Positions 33,952-42,803 of a stretch of 42,833 nt of DNA are shown piece after piece (position 1 is the first letter of the stretch; every line of letters begins with the position of its first letter). The notes under the pieces are model-generated. The model saw only the letters and a program-made list of their open reading frames with translations, had not been told where the DNA came from and ran no database searches. This stretch comes from Sediminibacterium salmoneum NBRC 103935. Its GTDB lineage: Bacteria > Bacteroidota > Bacteroidia > Chitinophagales > Chitinophagaceae. Location: contig NZ_KI866530.1 in assembly GCF_000511175.1 (NCBI RefSeq), positions 460,277 to 503,109 of the forward strand. The letters run 5' to 3'. A program made the translations under genes and the position numbers.

Positions 33952-35064
33952 AGCAATAGTTGTAGGTGCTGGAATTGTTGGTTTGTCGGTTGCCAGGGCA
34001 TTGGCAGACAAAGGATATAATGTAACGGTAGTAGATAAGTCTGCTAAGGCAATAGGAGCATCTGTCAGGAATTTCGGAATGGTCTGGCCTATAGGTCAGC
34101 CATCCGGGGAGTTGTATCAGTTGGCAAGAAAATCAGCGGAGATATGGAAGCTGGTTTGTGATGGTACAGGTATGTGGTATAATCAAAGTGGTAGTTTGCA
34201 TGTGGCTAACAATGAAATAGAATGGACAGTCTTAAATGAATTGTACGATATTTTTAATAAAGAGGGTAGGCCTGTTCAATTACTTTCAAAAGGGGAAATT
34301 GCAAAGCTTTATCCATATATTAATCAACAGTCTCTATTGGGTGGATTGTTTTCGTCTGATGAGTTGATTGTTGATCCAAGAATAGCTGCTGCTCATGTAA
34401 GTACTTATTTAAGTGAATTAATGAATGTTCAGTTTCTATGGAATTTTTCGGCAACAGAAATTGGAGAAGGGTATATAAAGAATAGCGATAAAATATTGCA
34501 TGCTGATTATGTTTTTATTTGTTCTGGTCATGAGATGGAAACTTTATTCCCTGCTGTTTTTAATGAGACTCCCATTACAAAATGTAAATTACAGATGATG
34601 CGTTTTCAAATGCCTGCACATGGTACAATAGGTACGTCTGTTTGTGGCGGGTTATCTTTGCTGCATTACGGAAGCTTTAAGCAATCTTCATCATTGCCTT
34701 TGCTGAAAAAATTTGCAGAAGAAAATTTTCCTTTGAATTTGCAATACGGAATACATGTAATGGTGTCTCAGCATGAAAAAGGAGAGCTAACTGTTGGTGA
34801 TTCACACGAGTATGGTAATATTTTTGATCCTTTTGACAGATACGATATTAATGATTTGATCATTCAATATTTAAATAGATTCATGAATGCTTCGGATTGG
34901 AAAATCTCTGCAAGCTGGCATGGCATATACCCTAAGATGACAGATGGGTCATCTTGGTTTTTTATTCTCCTATTAATCGTGTTTATATTTTAAATGGCTT
35001 GGGTGGTGCAGGCATGACGTTGAGTTTTGGACTCGCAAAAAAATTGATTGATGCCTTGGATTAA
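33941..35064 (+). pseudogene. DAO-type FAD-dependent oxidoreductase of phosphonate operons, frameshifted near the C-terminus
   Basis: Glycine-oxidase/D-amino-acid-oxidase-like flavoenzyme. The FAD Rossmann motif GAGIVG is at residues 9-14, followed by ASVRNFGMVWP near 44-54, and the substrate domain runs to WHGIYP near 325-330. The family is found with phosphonatase-like HAD hydrolases and is thought to deaminate an aminophosphonate to an aldehyde. The frame as written stops at 34993. One more T in the six-T run at 34958-34963 would continue as SWFFYSPINRVYILNG then GLGGAGMTLSFGLAKKLI to a stop at 35064 (374 residues). The lost tail contains the conserved C-terminal FAD-contact glycines, so the truncated form is probably inactive. 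The true sequence may be intact. Confidence 0.85.
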
Positions 35065-35078
35065 TTGACAACAATCAG

Positions 35079-35106
35079 TTAACATTAACAATACATTGAG
35101 TTAACA
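35079..35106 (+). promoter_or_regulatory. Pho-box-like direct repeats upstream of susC
   Basis: Three hexamers in 11-base phase: TTAACA (35079-35084), AATACA (35090-35095), TTAACA (35101-35106), embedded in an 11-base direct repeat AGTTAACATTA at 35077 and 35099. This spacing and the TTAACA core resemble the PhoP/PhoB direct-repeat sites known in other phyla. The array ends 9 bases before the -7 box, a position suitable for an activator. The region is A/T-rich, so chance is possible. Confidence 0.45.
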
Positions 35107-35115
35107 TTACAATGA

Positions 35116-35123
35116 TAGGTTTG
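35116..35123 (+). promoter_or_regulatory. Putative susC -7 box
   Basis: TAGGTTTG, an exact match to TAnnTTTG and identical to the box at 31359. A TTG at 35096-35098 with 17 bases of spacer could be the -33 element but overlaps the repeat array. About 22 bases separate the box from the ATG. Confidence 0.55.
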
Positions 35124-35145
35124 CGCAACAAACAGCAAAACTATT

Positions 35146-38100
35146 ATGAGTAAGTTAAAACATTTAATGAAAGCAATATTGTACAGTTTGTCAATATTGC
35201 TTTTTCATTTTTCTGCTTCTGCGCAGACAGTTATTAAAGGTAGAGTAGTTGATGCCGCTTCGGGTAATCCCTTGTCTGGTGCTACTATTACAGTTGTAAA
35301 ATCAAAAACAAATTCAGTTTCAGATTTACAAGGGAATTTTTCAATCAATGCGTCTAATGGAGATCAGTTAATCATTAGTAATATTGGATTTAAAGATAAA
35401 ACGGTAAGAGCTTCAGCAGATTTCATGCAGATTGTTTTAGAAGCTTCTTCTTCTGAATTAGATGAGGTTGTTGTAACTGCATTGGGCATTAAAAGAGAAA
35501 AGAAAAAATTGGGATATGCTTCCCAGGAATTAAAAGGGGATAATTTAACGGTAGCCAGAGAGTCCAATGTGGTTAGTCAGCTTGCGGGAAAAATTGCAGG
35601 AGTTACAGTTATTGGAGGAAATTCAGGTATTGGAGGTTCTGCAAGAGTTACGATTCGTGGGGAGCGTTCAGTAGATATGAATAAAAATCAGCCTTTGTAT
35701 GTAATTGACGGTGTACCCATTTCTAATTCAATTGTTGGAGGAAGTGGCAGAGGAAACCTTGAAGTTGATTTTGGTAATGGTGCCGGCTTTGTAAATCCAG
35801 ATGATATTGAAAGCATGAACGTATTAAAAGGACCTGCTGCCTCTGCTTTATACGGTTCCAGGGCTGCCAATGGCGTTATTGTAATTAAGACAAAGTCTGG
35901 TAAAAGCAGCAAGGGTATTGGGGTTGAAGTAAACTCAAACTTAACTTTTGAAAATGCATTGAAGTTGCCAGAATTTCAAAATGTGTACGGTCAGGGTAAT
36001 GGAAATGGAGGTGCTTTTGCTTATGTAAACGGAGGCGGAGCAGGATTAACGGATGGTACTGATGAAGGTTGGGGTCCTGCCTTTAAAGGACAATTATATC
36101 CTCAATATAATTCGCCCAGAACATTAAATGGACAGCCAATACCTTTCTTGGGGGGAGATTTAAATGCCCCGGCTGGAAGTGTAATTACACCCACGCCATG
36201 GGTGGCAGATGTTGATGGAGTAGCTAAATTCTTTCAAACAGGAAGAACGCTTACAAACAATGTAGCATTGGTTGGAAGTAATAAGGATGGTGACTTTCGT
36301 TTGTCATTTACCAATCTTGATCAAACAGGTATTGTTCCTAATACAGATTTAAAACGAAACACGGTTTCTTTTAGTGGCGGATATAATTTATCTGATAAAT
36401 TCAGTGCCCGTGCTTTTGTTTCTTATATCAAGAGTTCTAGTGATAACCGACCCTCTATTAGTTATGGGACAGAGAGTATAATGTATTTATTTACGAGCTG
36501 GTTTCCCAGATCTGTTAGAATAGAAGATATGAAAAGATTGTGGCAGCCAGGATTAGAGGGAATAAGACAATTTGGATGGAATTACAATTATCATGATAAT
36601 CCTTACCTGACTGTATATGAAAATACCAATGGTCAGGTAGTTGACCGTATTATTGGTAATATTACACTTAAATATGATATCGCTAGTTGGTTAAGTTTGC
36701 AATTGCGTGCTGCAACTGATTATGCTTCGGAAGTTCGTTCCTACAAAAGAGCATTCAGCACTCAACGTTTTCCATTTGGTCAATACAGAGAGGCCCGAGT
36801 AATTACAGAAGAGAGAAATACAGATTTCTTGTTTTCCGCTAATAAAAAACTGAATAATGATTTTACTATTTCTGGTACATTCGGTGGCAACCAAACCAGA
36901 CAAAAAGCTGATTTTAATGAAGTAAATGCAGGTCAGCTAAATATTCCGGGGATTTATAAAATTACCAATAATCGCGTACCAGTTGATGTTGCACAAACCA
37001 CTACTGAAAAGCGAGTGAATAGTCTTTATGGATCTGCTCAAGTTGCTTACAAAAACTATTTATTTTTAGATGTTACCGGTAGAAATGACTGGAGTAGCGC
37101 ATTAACTTTGCCAGCAGAATTAAAAGCGCTGGGTTCTGAAAAGAATTCTTTCTTTTATACTTCAGCAGCAGTAAGTGCTATTGTTAGTGATATGGTTAAA
37201 TTGCCATCTGCAATTAACTTTGCTAAAGTTCGTGGAAGTGTTGCACAAGTAGGTAACGATACAGATCCTTTTACATTTACGCAAGCTTACAACCCAAGCA
37301 CTGCATATGGAACGGCACAGATTTATGGAGAAACAGACCGTTTAGCGAATCTTTCATTAAAGCCGGAAATTAGTACTGCCTTTGAAATTGGAACTGAACT
37401 TAAAATGTTCAATAATCGTGTTGGGTTAGATCTTACTTTTTATCAGAGTAACACCAAAAATCAGATTATTAATATCCCACTTTCTCAAACATCTGGTTAT
37501 AGTACCAGATCTATAAATGCAGGCCTTATCAGAAACTATGGCTTTGAAGCTATGTTGAATTTAGTGCCAGTAATTGGAAAGAAAAATGGATTTAAATGGA
37601 CTGTTGATTTGAATTTTTCTACTAATCGCAGTAAAGTGGTTGAATTATCAGACGGGTTAACCAATTTAGTAATGGCCAGCAGAAGTGTAACTGTTGAAGC
37701 AAGGGTTGGGGAAAGAATGGGAGACATGTATGGTATTGGTTTTGCTCGTGTACAAAATACTAATCCTAATGGTGCTTATTATGATGGCACTGGCAAATTT
37801 GTGGGTCAGATGGTGTATAATAATGGCAGACCAATCAGAACAACCGAAAGAATTAAGTTAGGTAACTACAATCCTGATTGGCTGGCTGGTATAAATAATA
37901 CGTTCACTTATGGCAATTTCAAACTAGGATTTTTGTTTGATGTAAGAATGGGTGGCCAGGTGTACTCTCATACACAAACAGTAGGAAGAGAAGGGGGAAT
38001 CATTGTTGAAACCCTTGAAGGTAGAGCAGATGGTTACGATTTAACAAAGCCAGGTAATGGAGTAATAGGCGAAGGTGTTAAAGTGGTTAATGGACAATTA

Positions 38101-38433
38101 GTGCCAAACGATGTAAAAATTACTGCTCGTGAATGGCATACAGCCTGGACAGCAGGAAGAGCAATTGCAGAGGGCGTTATGTATGATGCTTCATTTGTAA
38201 AGTTGAGAGAGTTGCAAATTGGGTTTAATTTTCCTGCACAAGTATTAAGAAAAACACCATTTAAAGCGGCAACATTAAGTTTGGTTGGAAGAAACTTAGC
38301 AGTATGGTCAAATGTTCCACATGTTGATCCTGAAGTGATGTCTTATTCTGGTGGTACAGCTTTGCCAGGTATTGAATACATGTCTATTCCTTCTTCGAGA
38401 AGCTTTGGTGTTAATTTAAGTTTGAAATTCTAA
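35146..38433 (+). CDS. SusC/RagA-family TonB-dependent outer-membrane transporter
   Basis: 1095 residues. A signal peptide (LYSLSILLFHFSASAQ, cleaved near residue 27) is followed by a carboxypeptidase-regulatory-like domain (about 28-110, VIKGRVVDAASGNPLSGATI), a TonB-box-like DEVVVTALG near 104-112, the plug domain with the SusC hallmark PLYVIDGVPI and MNVLKGPAASALYGSRAANG (about 182-245), and a large barrel ending in the terminal aromatic residue of RSFGVNLSLKF. It should form the energised pore for a ligand caught by the SusD-like lipoprotein 21 bases downstream. Carbohydrates or peptides are common ligands. Its position inside the phosphonate cluster argues for a phosphonate-containing molecule, which is inference. 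The gene is complete. Confidence 0.95.
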   Translation: MSKLKHLMKAILYSLSILLFHFSASAQTVIKGRVVDAASGNPLSGATITVVKSKTNSVSDLQGNFSINASNGDQLIISNIGFKDKTVRASADFMQIVLEASSSELDEVVVTALGIKREKKKLGYASQELKGDNLTVARESNVVSQLAGKIAGVTVIGGNSGIGGSARVTIRGERSVDMNKNQPLYVIDGVPISNSIVGGSGRGNLEVDFGNGAGFVNPDDIESMNVLKGPAASALYGSRAANGVIVIKTKSGKSSKGIGVEVNSNLTFENALKLPEFQNVYGQGNGNGGAFAYVNGGGAGLTDGTDEGWGPAFKGQLYPQYNSPRTLNGQPIPFLGGDLNAPAGSVITPTPWVADVDGVAKFFQTGRTLTNNVALVGSNKDGDFRLSFTNLDQTGIVPNTDLKRNTVSFSGGYNLSDKFSARAFVSYIKSSSDNRPSISYGTESIMYLFTSWFPRSVRIEDMKRLWQPGLEGIRQFGWNYNYHDNPYLTVYENTNGQVVDRIIGNITLKYDIASWLSLQLRAATDYASEVRSYKRAFSTQRFPFGQYREARVITEERNTDFLFSANKKLNNDFTISGTFGGNQTRQKADFNEVNAGQLNIPGIYKITNNRVPVDVAQTTTEKRVNSLYGSAQVAYKNYLFLDVTGRNDWSSALTLPAELKALGSEKNSFFYTSAAVSAIVSDMVKLPSAINFAKVRGSVAQVGNDTDPFTFTQAYNPSTAYGTAQIYGETDRLANLSLKPEISTAFEIGTELKMFNNRVGLDLTFYQSNTKNQIINIPLSQTSGYSTRSINAGLIRNYGFEAMLNLVPVIGKKNGFKWTVDLNFSTNRSKVVELSDGLTNLVMASRSVTVEARVGERMGDMYGIGFARVQNTNPNGAYYDGTGKFVGQMVYNNGRPIRTTERIKLGNYNPDWLAGINNTFTYGNFKLGFLFDVRMGGQVYSHTQTVGREGGIIVETLEGRADGYDLTKPGNGVIGEGVKVVNGQLVPNDVKITAREWHTAWTAGRAIAEGVMYDASFVKLRELQIGFNFPAQVLRKTPFKAATLSLVGRNLAVWSNVPHVDPEVMSYSGGTALPGIEYMSIPSSRSFGVNLSLKF

Positions 38434-38454
38434 TCATTACAAAAAAGAACAATC

Positions 38455-39981
38455 ATGAAAAAAATATATCTAGCATTAACAACATTTTCCCTGTTGTTTT
38501 TAAATGCTTGTACAAAAGATTTTACAGAGGTAAATACCAATCCGAATGTCCCAACTAAAGTTACCCCCAACCTTCTTTTATCGGGTATCATTAAAAGTGC
38601 TGTTAACGAGCAAGTTGGGCAAGCCTGGGGTACAGGTAATTTATTGGTGCAGTATACAGCTAAAATTCAGTTTGTAAATGAAGACCGTTACTTGTGGGGT
38701 GAGAAAAATGGAATTTGGTCTAACGTATATGGTAATATGCGTAATGTTCAAAACATTATAGACCTGGCTGGTTCAAGCACTCCAGTACAGCAGAATTATT
38801 TGGGTGTTGCTTTAGTTTTAAAAAGTTGGTTGTTCTCATTAGCAACAGATGCTTATGGTGATATTCCTTACTCCGAAGCTATTAAGGCAAAAACAAACGG
38901 AGTGTATTTGCCTAAATATGATACACAGGAAGAAATTTATAATGGGTTATTGGTCGATTTAAAAAAGGCGAATGAAATTCTCGGAACAAGTAATGAAGCT
39001 ATTACCGGTGATATCCTTTTTAATGGTTCAGTGCTTAAGTGGAAAAAATTGGCTAACTCATTGCGATTAAGATTATTAATGCGCTTGTCTAAAAAGAAGT
39101 CTGTAAATGCCGAAATGCAAACCATTGTTTCTAATAGCACTTTATATCCTTTGATGACTTCCAATGATGACAACGCAGAAATGAAATATCTGGCTGATGT
39201 TCCTGCCAATCAATGGCCTTTGTACAGTTCTCGTGTTGGTTCTATTGATGAAATAAGGGTTAGTAAAACATTGAGCGATCGGTTATCAGCTATTAATGAC
39301 CCAAGACTTTTTGTTTTCGGAAGACCTTCTCAAAATTCAGTTGCTGTTGGAAATCCAAAAATCGAAGGCATTCCCAATGGTTTGGGCGATGTTGCTGCAT
39401 TAAATTACAATGGTGGACCGCAAGGTGTTTCAAGAATTGGATACAGTTATGCCTGTTTGGTTTGTAATGATAATGGTCAAACGCCACCATTGCCGAATGT
39501 AGCCAGAGGCATTATTATGAATTATGCAGAACTACAATTTATTTTAGCTGAAGCAGCTGAGAAAGGCATGATTAATACTTCAACAACTGCAAATACGTAT
39601 TACCTTAATGGAATAAATGCTAATTTTTCCTATTATGCTTCAATGGTTCCTGCCTCTTACGGAATAAATGTTACACCAGGTGCCGATTATTTTACGCAAC
39701 CAGCTGTAGCTTATACCGGAACTACACAAGCAAAGCTAGAGAAAATTGCATTACAAAAATGGGTTGCATTATTCTTTACAGGATTAGAAGGTTGGTTCGA
39801 CTGGAGAAGAACAGGTATGCCTGAAATTTTACCTGGACGTGACAATTTGAATAACAATAAAGTACCAGTTAGATTTATTTACCCCGTTGCAGAACAAGCA
39901 TTAAATGGAGCAAATAGAGCAGCTGCTGTAACCAGGCAAGGGACAGATGATATCAACACCCTGATGTGGATTGCTAAGTAA
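38455..39981 (+). CDS. SusD/RagB-family nutrient-binding lipoprotein
   Basis: 508 residues. A lipoprotein signal ends at Cys19 (LLFLNAC then TKDF), followed by NTNPN, a run typical of the SusD-like group with helical tetratricopeptide-like core. Conserved parts include NLLLSGIIKSAVNEQVGQAW near 42-61, LATDAYGDIPYSEA near 129-142, RLRLLMRLSKK near 205 and WFDWRRTGMPEIL near 448-460. It should sit on the outer leaflet of the outer membrane as lid and ligand binder for SusC. No sugar-binding site can be recognised by eye, and the pair's ligand is open. It is cotranscribed with susC and followed by a hairpin at 40014. Confidence 0.93.
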   Translation: MKKIYLALTTFSLLFLNACTKDFTEVNTNPNVPTKVTPNLLLSGIIKSAVNEQVGQAWGTGNLLVQYTAKIQFVNEDRYLWGEKNGIWSNVYGNMRNVQNIIDLAGSSTPVQQNYLGVALVLKSWLFSLATDAYGDIPYSEAIKAKTNGVYLPKYDTQEEIYNGLLVDLKKANEILGTSNEAITGDILFNGSVLKWKKLANSLRLRLLMRLSKKKSVNAEMQTIVSNSTLYPLMTSNDDNAEMKYLADVPANQWPLYSSRVGSIDEIRVSKTLSDRLSAINDPRLFVFGRPSQNSVAVGNPKIEGIPNGLGDVAALNYNGGPQGVSRIGYSYACLVCNDNGQTPPLPNVARGIIMNYAELQFILAEAAEKGMINTSTTANTYYLNGINANFSYYASMVPASYGINVTPGADYFTQPAVAYTGTTQAKLEKIALQKWVALFFTGLEGWFDWRRTGMPEILPGRDNLNNNKVPVRFIYPVAEQALNGANRAAAVTRQGTDDINTLMWIAK

Positions 39982-40013
39982 GTTTTTCTCATATTTCGAT
40001 TTAGTTTTAGTGA

Positions 40014-40046
40014 ATGGGGTGGATGCTTAGGTATTCACCTCATTTT
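40014..40046 (+). terminator. Hairpin with T-run after susD
   Basis: ATGGGGTG (40014-40021) pairs with CACCTCAT (40036-40043) with one G-T wobble, a 14-base loop, and the run TTTT at 40043-40046. This resembles an intrinsic terminator or attenuator between susD and the phosphoesterase gene. Partial read-through would keep the genes in one unit. Confidence 0.5.
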
Positions 40047-40071
40047 ATCATTAATCAGTTATCTTTAAATC

Positions 40072-42798
40072 ATGCGTTATATAATTACCAGTTTATTTCT
40101 TTTGTTATTAAACTTAGCGAATGCGCAAACTAAAAAAACGGTGACTGCGCTGGAAGTGCCAGGTAAGTTTGAGTATGCTCGTATTGATGAAAAAGGGGTA
40201 TCGGTATTGCCCAGCGGAAGATATATCAATCCTGCCGGAGAAATGATTCGTATTACCCATGATCCTTTCGGAATGCGGGTATCTCCGGATGGTACTAAAG
40301 CGGTTACATTACATAATGGAGTATTTACCATTATTGACTTAATCAGTATGAAGCCTACTCGAGTTCCATCATATGATGGAAAAACACCTTCTCCATTTTC
40401 TAAGGGTTCTTTTCTTGGGGTAGATTTTGGGGAACAATCCCATATTGTGTATTTGAGCGGCGGTGATAATGGTTCTGTGTTAATTTATGATATTCAGCAA
40501 ATGCGCAGGATTGATTCTATCTCTCTTAACGGGAAAGTGGGAAGTATCTTATTTGAAGACAGTTTTACTTCCGATCTATTGTATAATTCAGATAAAAAAG
40601 AATTGTTGGTTTTGGACCGCGCGAATTTTCGCATGGTAAGAATTAATATGCTGACCAAGCAAATTGTAGCATCTATTCCCTGTGGAAGATTGCCCTTCGG
40701 TTTGTCATTAAGCCCTGATAAAAAGTATGCTTTTGTTGCAAACGTTGGAATGTATTCCTATCCTTTGATTGAGGGAATGACCGAGCAAAATTATGATTCA
40801 ATGCTTATTTCACATCATCCTTATGGAGACAATACAAAGGAATCTATCAATGGAACCATCATTGACGGCAAAAAAATTCCTGGGGTTGGAAGTCCTGCTT
40901 CCCCGGAAGCAATGAGTGTATTCGTAATTGACCTAACAACCAACAAAGTGCTGAGTAAATTAAAGACCGGTCATCAGGTTGGGGAATTGATAGAAGATAT
41001 TGAAGTAGTGGGAGGCGCCAGTCCTAATTCAATTGCGGTAGGCAAACAATTTGCTTATATTACAAATGCCACGAATGATAATATTTCTGTTATTGATTAT
41101 CGTACGCAGAAAATAGTGAAACACATTCCTGTGAAAGTAAGTTCATTGCTTGATAAATACAGGGGGTTATTGCCTTTTGGAATTTCACTTAGTAAAGATG
41201 AGAAAAAATTATATGTTGCGTTATTGGGTTTTAATGCAGTTGCCGTAATTGATATCGCTTCTGAGAAAACAGTTGGCTTAATACCTACAGGCTGGGGGCC
41301 ATCCAGGGTAATGTTGAACAAAGACGAAAAAGAATTATATATCATTACTGCTAGAGGTTTAGGAGCGGGTCCCAACGGTGGAATTGGGTATAAAAAACCC
41401 ATACAGGGTACTTTTATTAGTGATCTGCAATTGGGTTCTTTTCATAAAGTGGCTATGCCAGACTCTGTTCAACTGGCAAAGTATACGGCCACCACTTTGT
41501 CTAACACTTTTTTTCAATCAACAGTTGAAATCAACCAAAATCCATTGCCCCCTTTGCCAGGTGTTTATCAGAGCCCGATTAAGCATATCGTTTACATAAC
41601 AAAGGAAAACCGTACATACGATGAAGTATTCGGTCAAATTAAAGAAGCAAAGGGAGACAGTAGCTTAGCTAGATTCGGACTTGATAATGAATATACTTTA
41701 TTGGCTAATCAGCGGGAGCGATTTAAAGGATTACGTGTAACACCCAATCATCACAAGATTGCAAGACAATTTGCATTTAGCGATAACTTTTATTGTGATA
41801 GTGATGCCAGTATTCATGGGCATCATTGGATGATGGGTGTAATTCCGAATGAATGGGTGGAGGCTAATTCCAGTGTAAGTAAAACAGCCAAATTGTTTTC
41901 ATCAGCTCCTGGAAGAAGATTTCCGGGATCAACAGGAAGTATGGATCCGGAAGATTTTGCAGAAGCAGGAGGAATCTGGGAAGCATTTGAACGAAAGAAA
42001 AAATTATTTTACAATTTTGGAGAAGCGAACGAAACAGCGCACGTAAGAGAAGAATGGTACGACACGGCAACTGGTGCAGGACATGGGGTGATGGTACCCA
42101 TGCAGAAAGCTTTATTTAGCAAAACAAGCAGAATGTATCCCGGCTATAATACCAATATTCCTGATCAGTATCGGGCTAATCAGTTTGAAAAAGAATTCAC
42201 GAGTAAATGGCTAATTGGTAAAGAGTTAATGCCGTCACTTATTACTATTCAATTGCCGAATGACCATATTGCCAAAGCGAGACCTGAAGATGGATATACC
42301 AGTGCGCATTCTTTCATGGCAGATAATGATTTAGCGCTGGGGCGTATACTGCATTTTTTATCTCGAACGAAGTACTGGAAAAATATGCTGGTGATCATTA
42401 CAGAAGATGATCCGCAGGGAGGAGTAGATCATGTGGATGCACATCGTTCTATTTTAATGATGGCCGGGCCTTATGTAAAGAAGGGGCATATTAGTAAAAC
42501 TCACGCTAATTTCGGAGCCATTTTAAAAACTATTTACAATATTTCGGGTGTTCCATACGTAAATCAATACGATGTTACTTCCAGTTTGTTGCAAGACTTT
42601 TTTACTGACCAACCCGATTTTACCCCTTATACTTTGGAAATGCACGACAGTCGTATATTTGACGTGAATAAAGCCATGAAAAAGTACAAGACAACAATTG
42701 ATTGGAATAAGATTCTGAAAGGTCCTGAAATGGATAAGCTGGAAGATATGCGTGCCGATCATTATCGTCAGCAAAAAGAAGGAACCGTTATTAAATAG
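40072..42798 (+). CDS. Secreted YncE-type beta-propeller / phospholipase-C-like phosphoesterase fusion
   Basis: 908 residues with signal peptide YIITSLFLLLLNLANAQ. Residues about 30-470 form a YVTN/YncE-type beta-propeller with repeated motifs (FVANVGMYSYPL, AYITNATNDNISVIDY, LYVALLGFNAVAVID). Residues about 500-880 form a phosphoesterase domain of the phospholipase C / acid phosphatase AcpA type: KHIVYITKENRTYDEVFGQI near 503-522 (metal and nucleophile region, with ENRTYD matching the ENRSFD signature) and ITEDDPQGGVDHVDAHRS near 776-793 (metal ligands). It is probably an exported enzyme that splits phosphate or phosphonate esters. In this locus it may release a phosphonate headgroup for SusCD uptake. 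That substrate is inference. It ends 5 bases before another gene. Confidence 0.88.
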   Translation: MRYIITSLFLLLLNLANAQTKKTVTALEVPGKFEYARIDEKGVSVLPSGRYINPAGEMIRITHDPFGMRVSPDGTKAVTLHNGVFTIIDLISMKPTRVPSYDGKTPSPFSKGSFLGVDFGEQSHIVYLSGGDNGSVLIYDIQQMRRIDSISLNGKVGSILFEDSFTSDLLYNSDKKELLVLDRANFRMVRINMLTKQIVASIPCGRLPFGLSLSPDKKYAFVANVGMYSYPLIEGMTEQNYDSMLISHHPYGDNTKESINGTIIDGKKIPGVGSPASPEAMSVFVIDLTTNKVLSKLKTGHQVGELIEDIEVVGGASPNSIAVGKQFAYITNATNDNISVIDYRTQKIVKHIPVKVSSLLDKYRGLLPFGISLSKDEKKLYVALLGFNAVAVIDIASEKTVGLIPTGWGPSRVMLNKDEKELYIITARGLGAGPNGGIGYKKPIQGTFISDLQLGSFHKVAMPDSVQLAKYTATTLSNTFFQSTVEINQNPLPPLPGVYQSPIKHIVYITKENRTYDEVFGQIKEAKGDSSLARFGLDNEYTLLANQRERFKGLRVTPNHHKIARQFAFSDNFYCDSDASIHGHHWMMGVIPNEWVEANSSVSKTAKLFSSAPGRRFPGSTGSMDPEDFAEAGGIWEAFERKKKLFYNFGEANETAHVREEWYDTATGAGHGVMVPMQKALFSKTSRMYPGYNTNIPDQYRANQFEKEFTSKWLIGKELMPSLITIQLPNDHIAKARPEDGYTSAHSFMADNDLALGRILHFLSRTKYWKNMLVIITEDDPQGGVDHVDAHRSILMMAGPYVKKGHISKTHANFGAILKTIYNISGVPYVNQYDVTSSLLQDFFTDQPDFTPYTLEMHDSRIFDVNKAMKKYKTTIDWNKILKGPEMDKLEDMRADHYRQQKEGTVIK

Positions 42799-42803
42799 TG
42801 GAC

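Noticed and set aside
34958..34964. Programmed -1 frameshift site in the FAD oxidoreductase
   Set aside because: The phase gives G-TTT-TTT, which is not a good X-XXY-YYZ heptamer; simple loss of one T or read error explains it better.
35065..35145. Mobile-element ends or integration site at the susC boundary
   Set aside because: The repeats are short, direct and promoter-positioned, and no transposase or integrase gene is present.
40060..40067. TATCTTTA as -7 box of the phosphoesterase gene
   Set aside because: It ends 4 bases before the ATG and misses the final G, so transcription would begin at or after the start codon; read-through from susCD is more likely.
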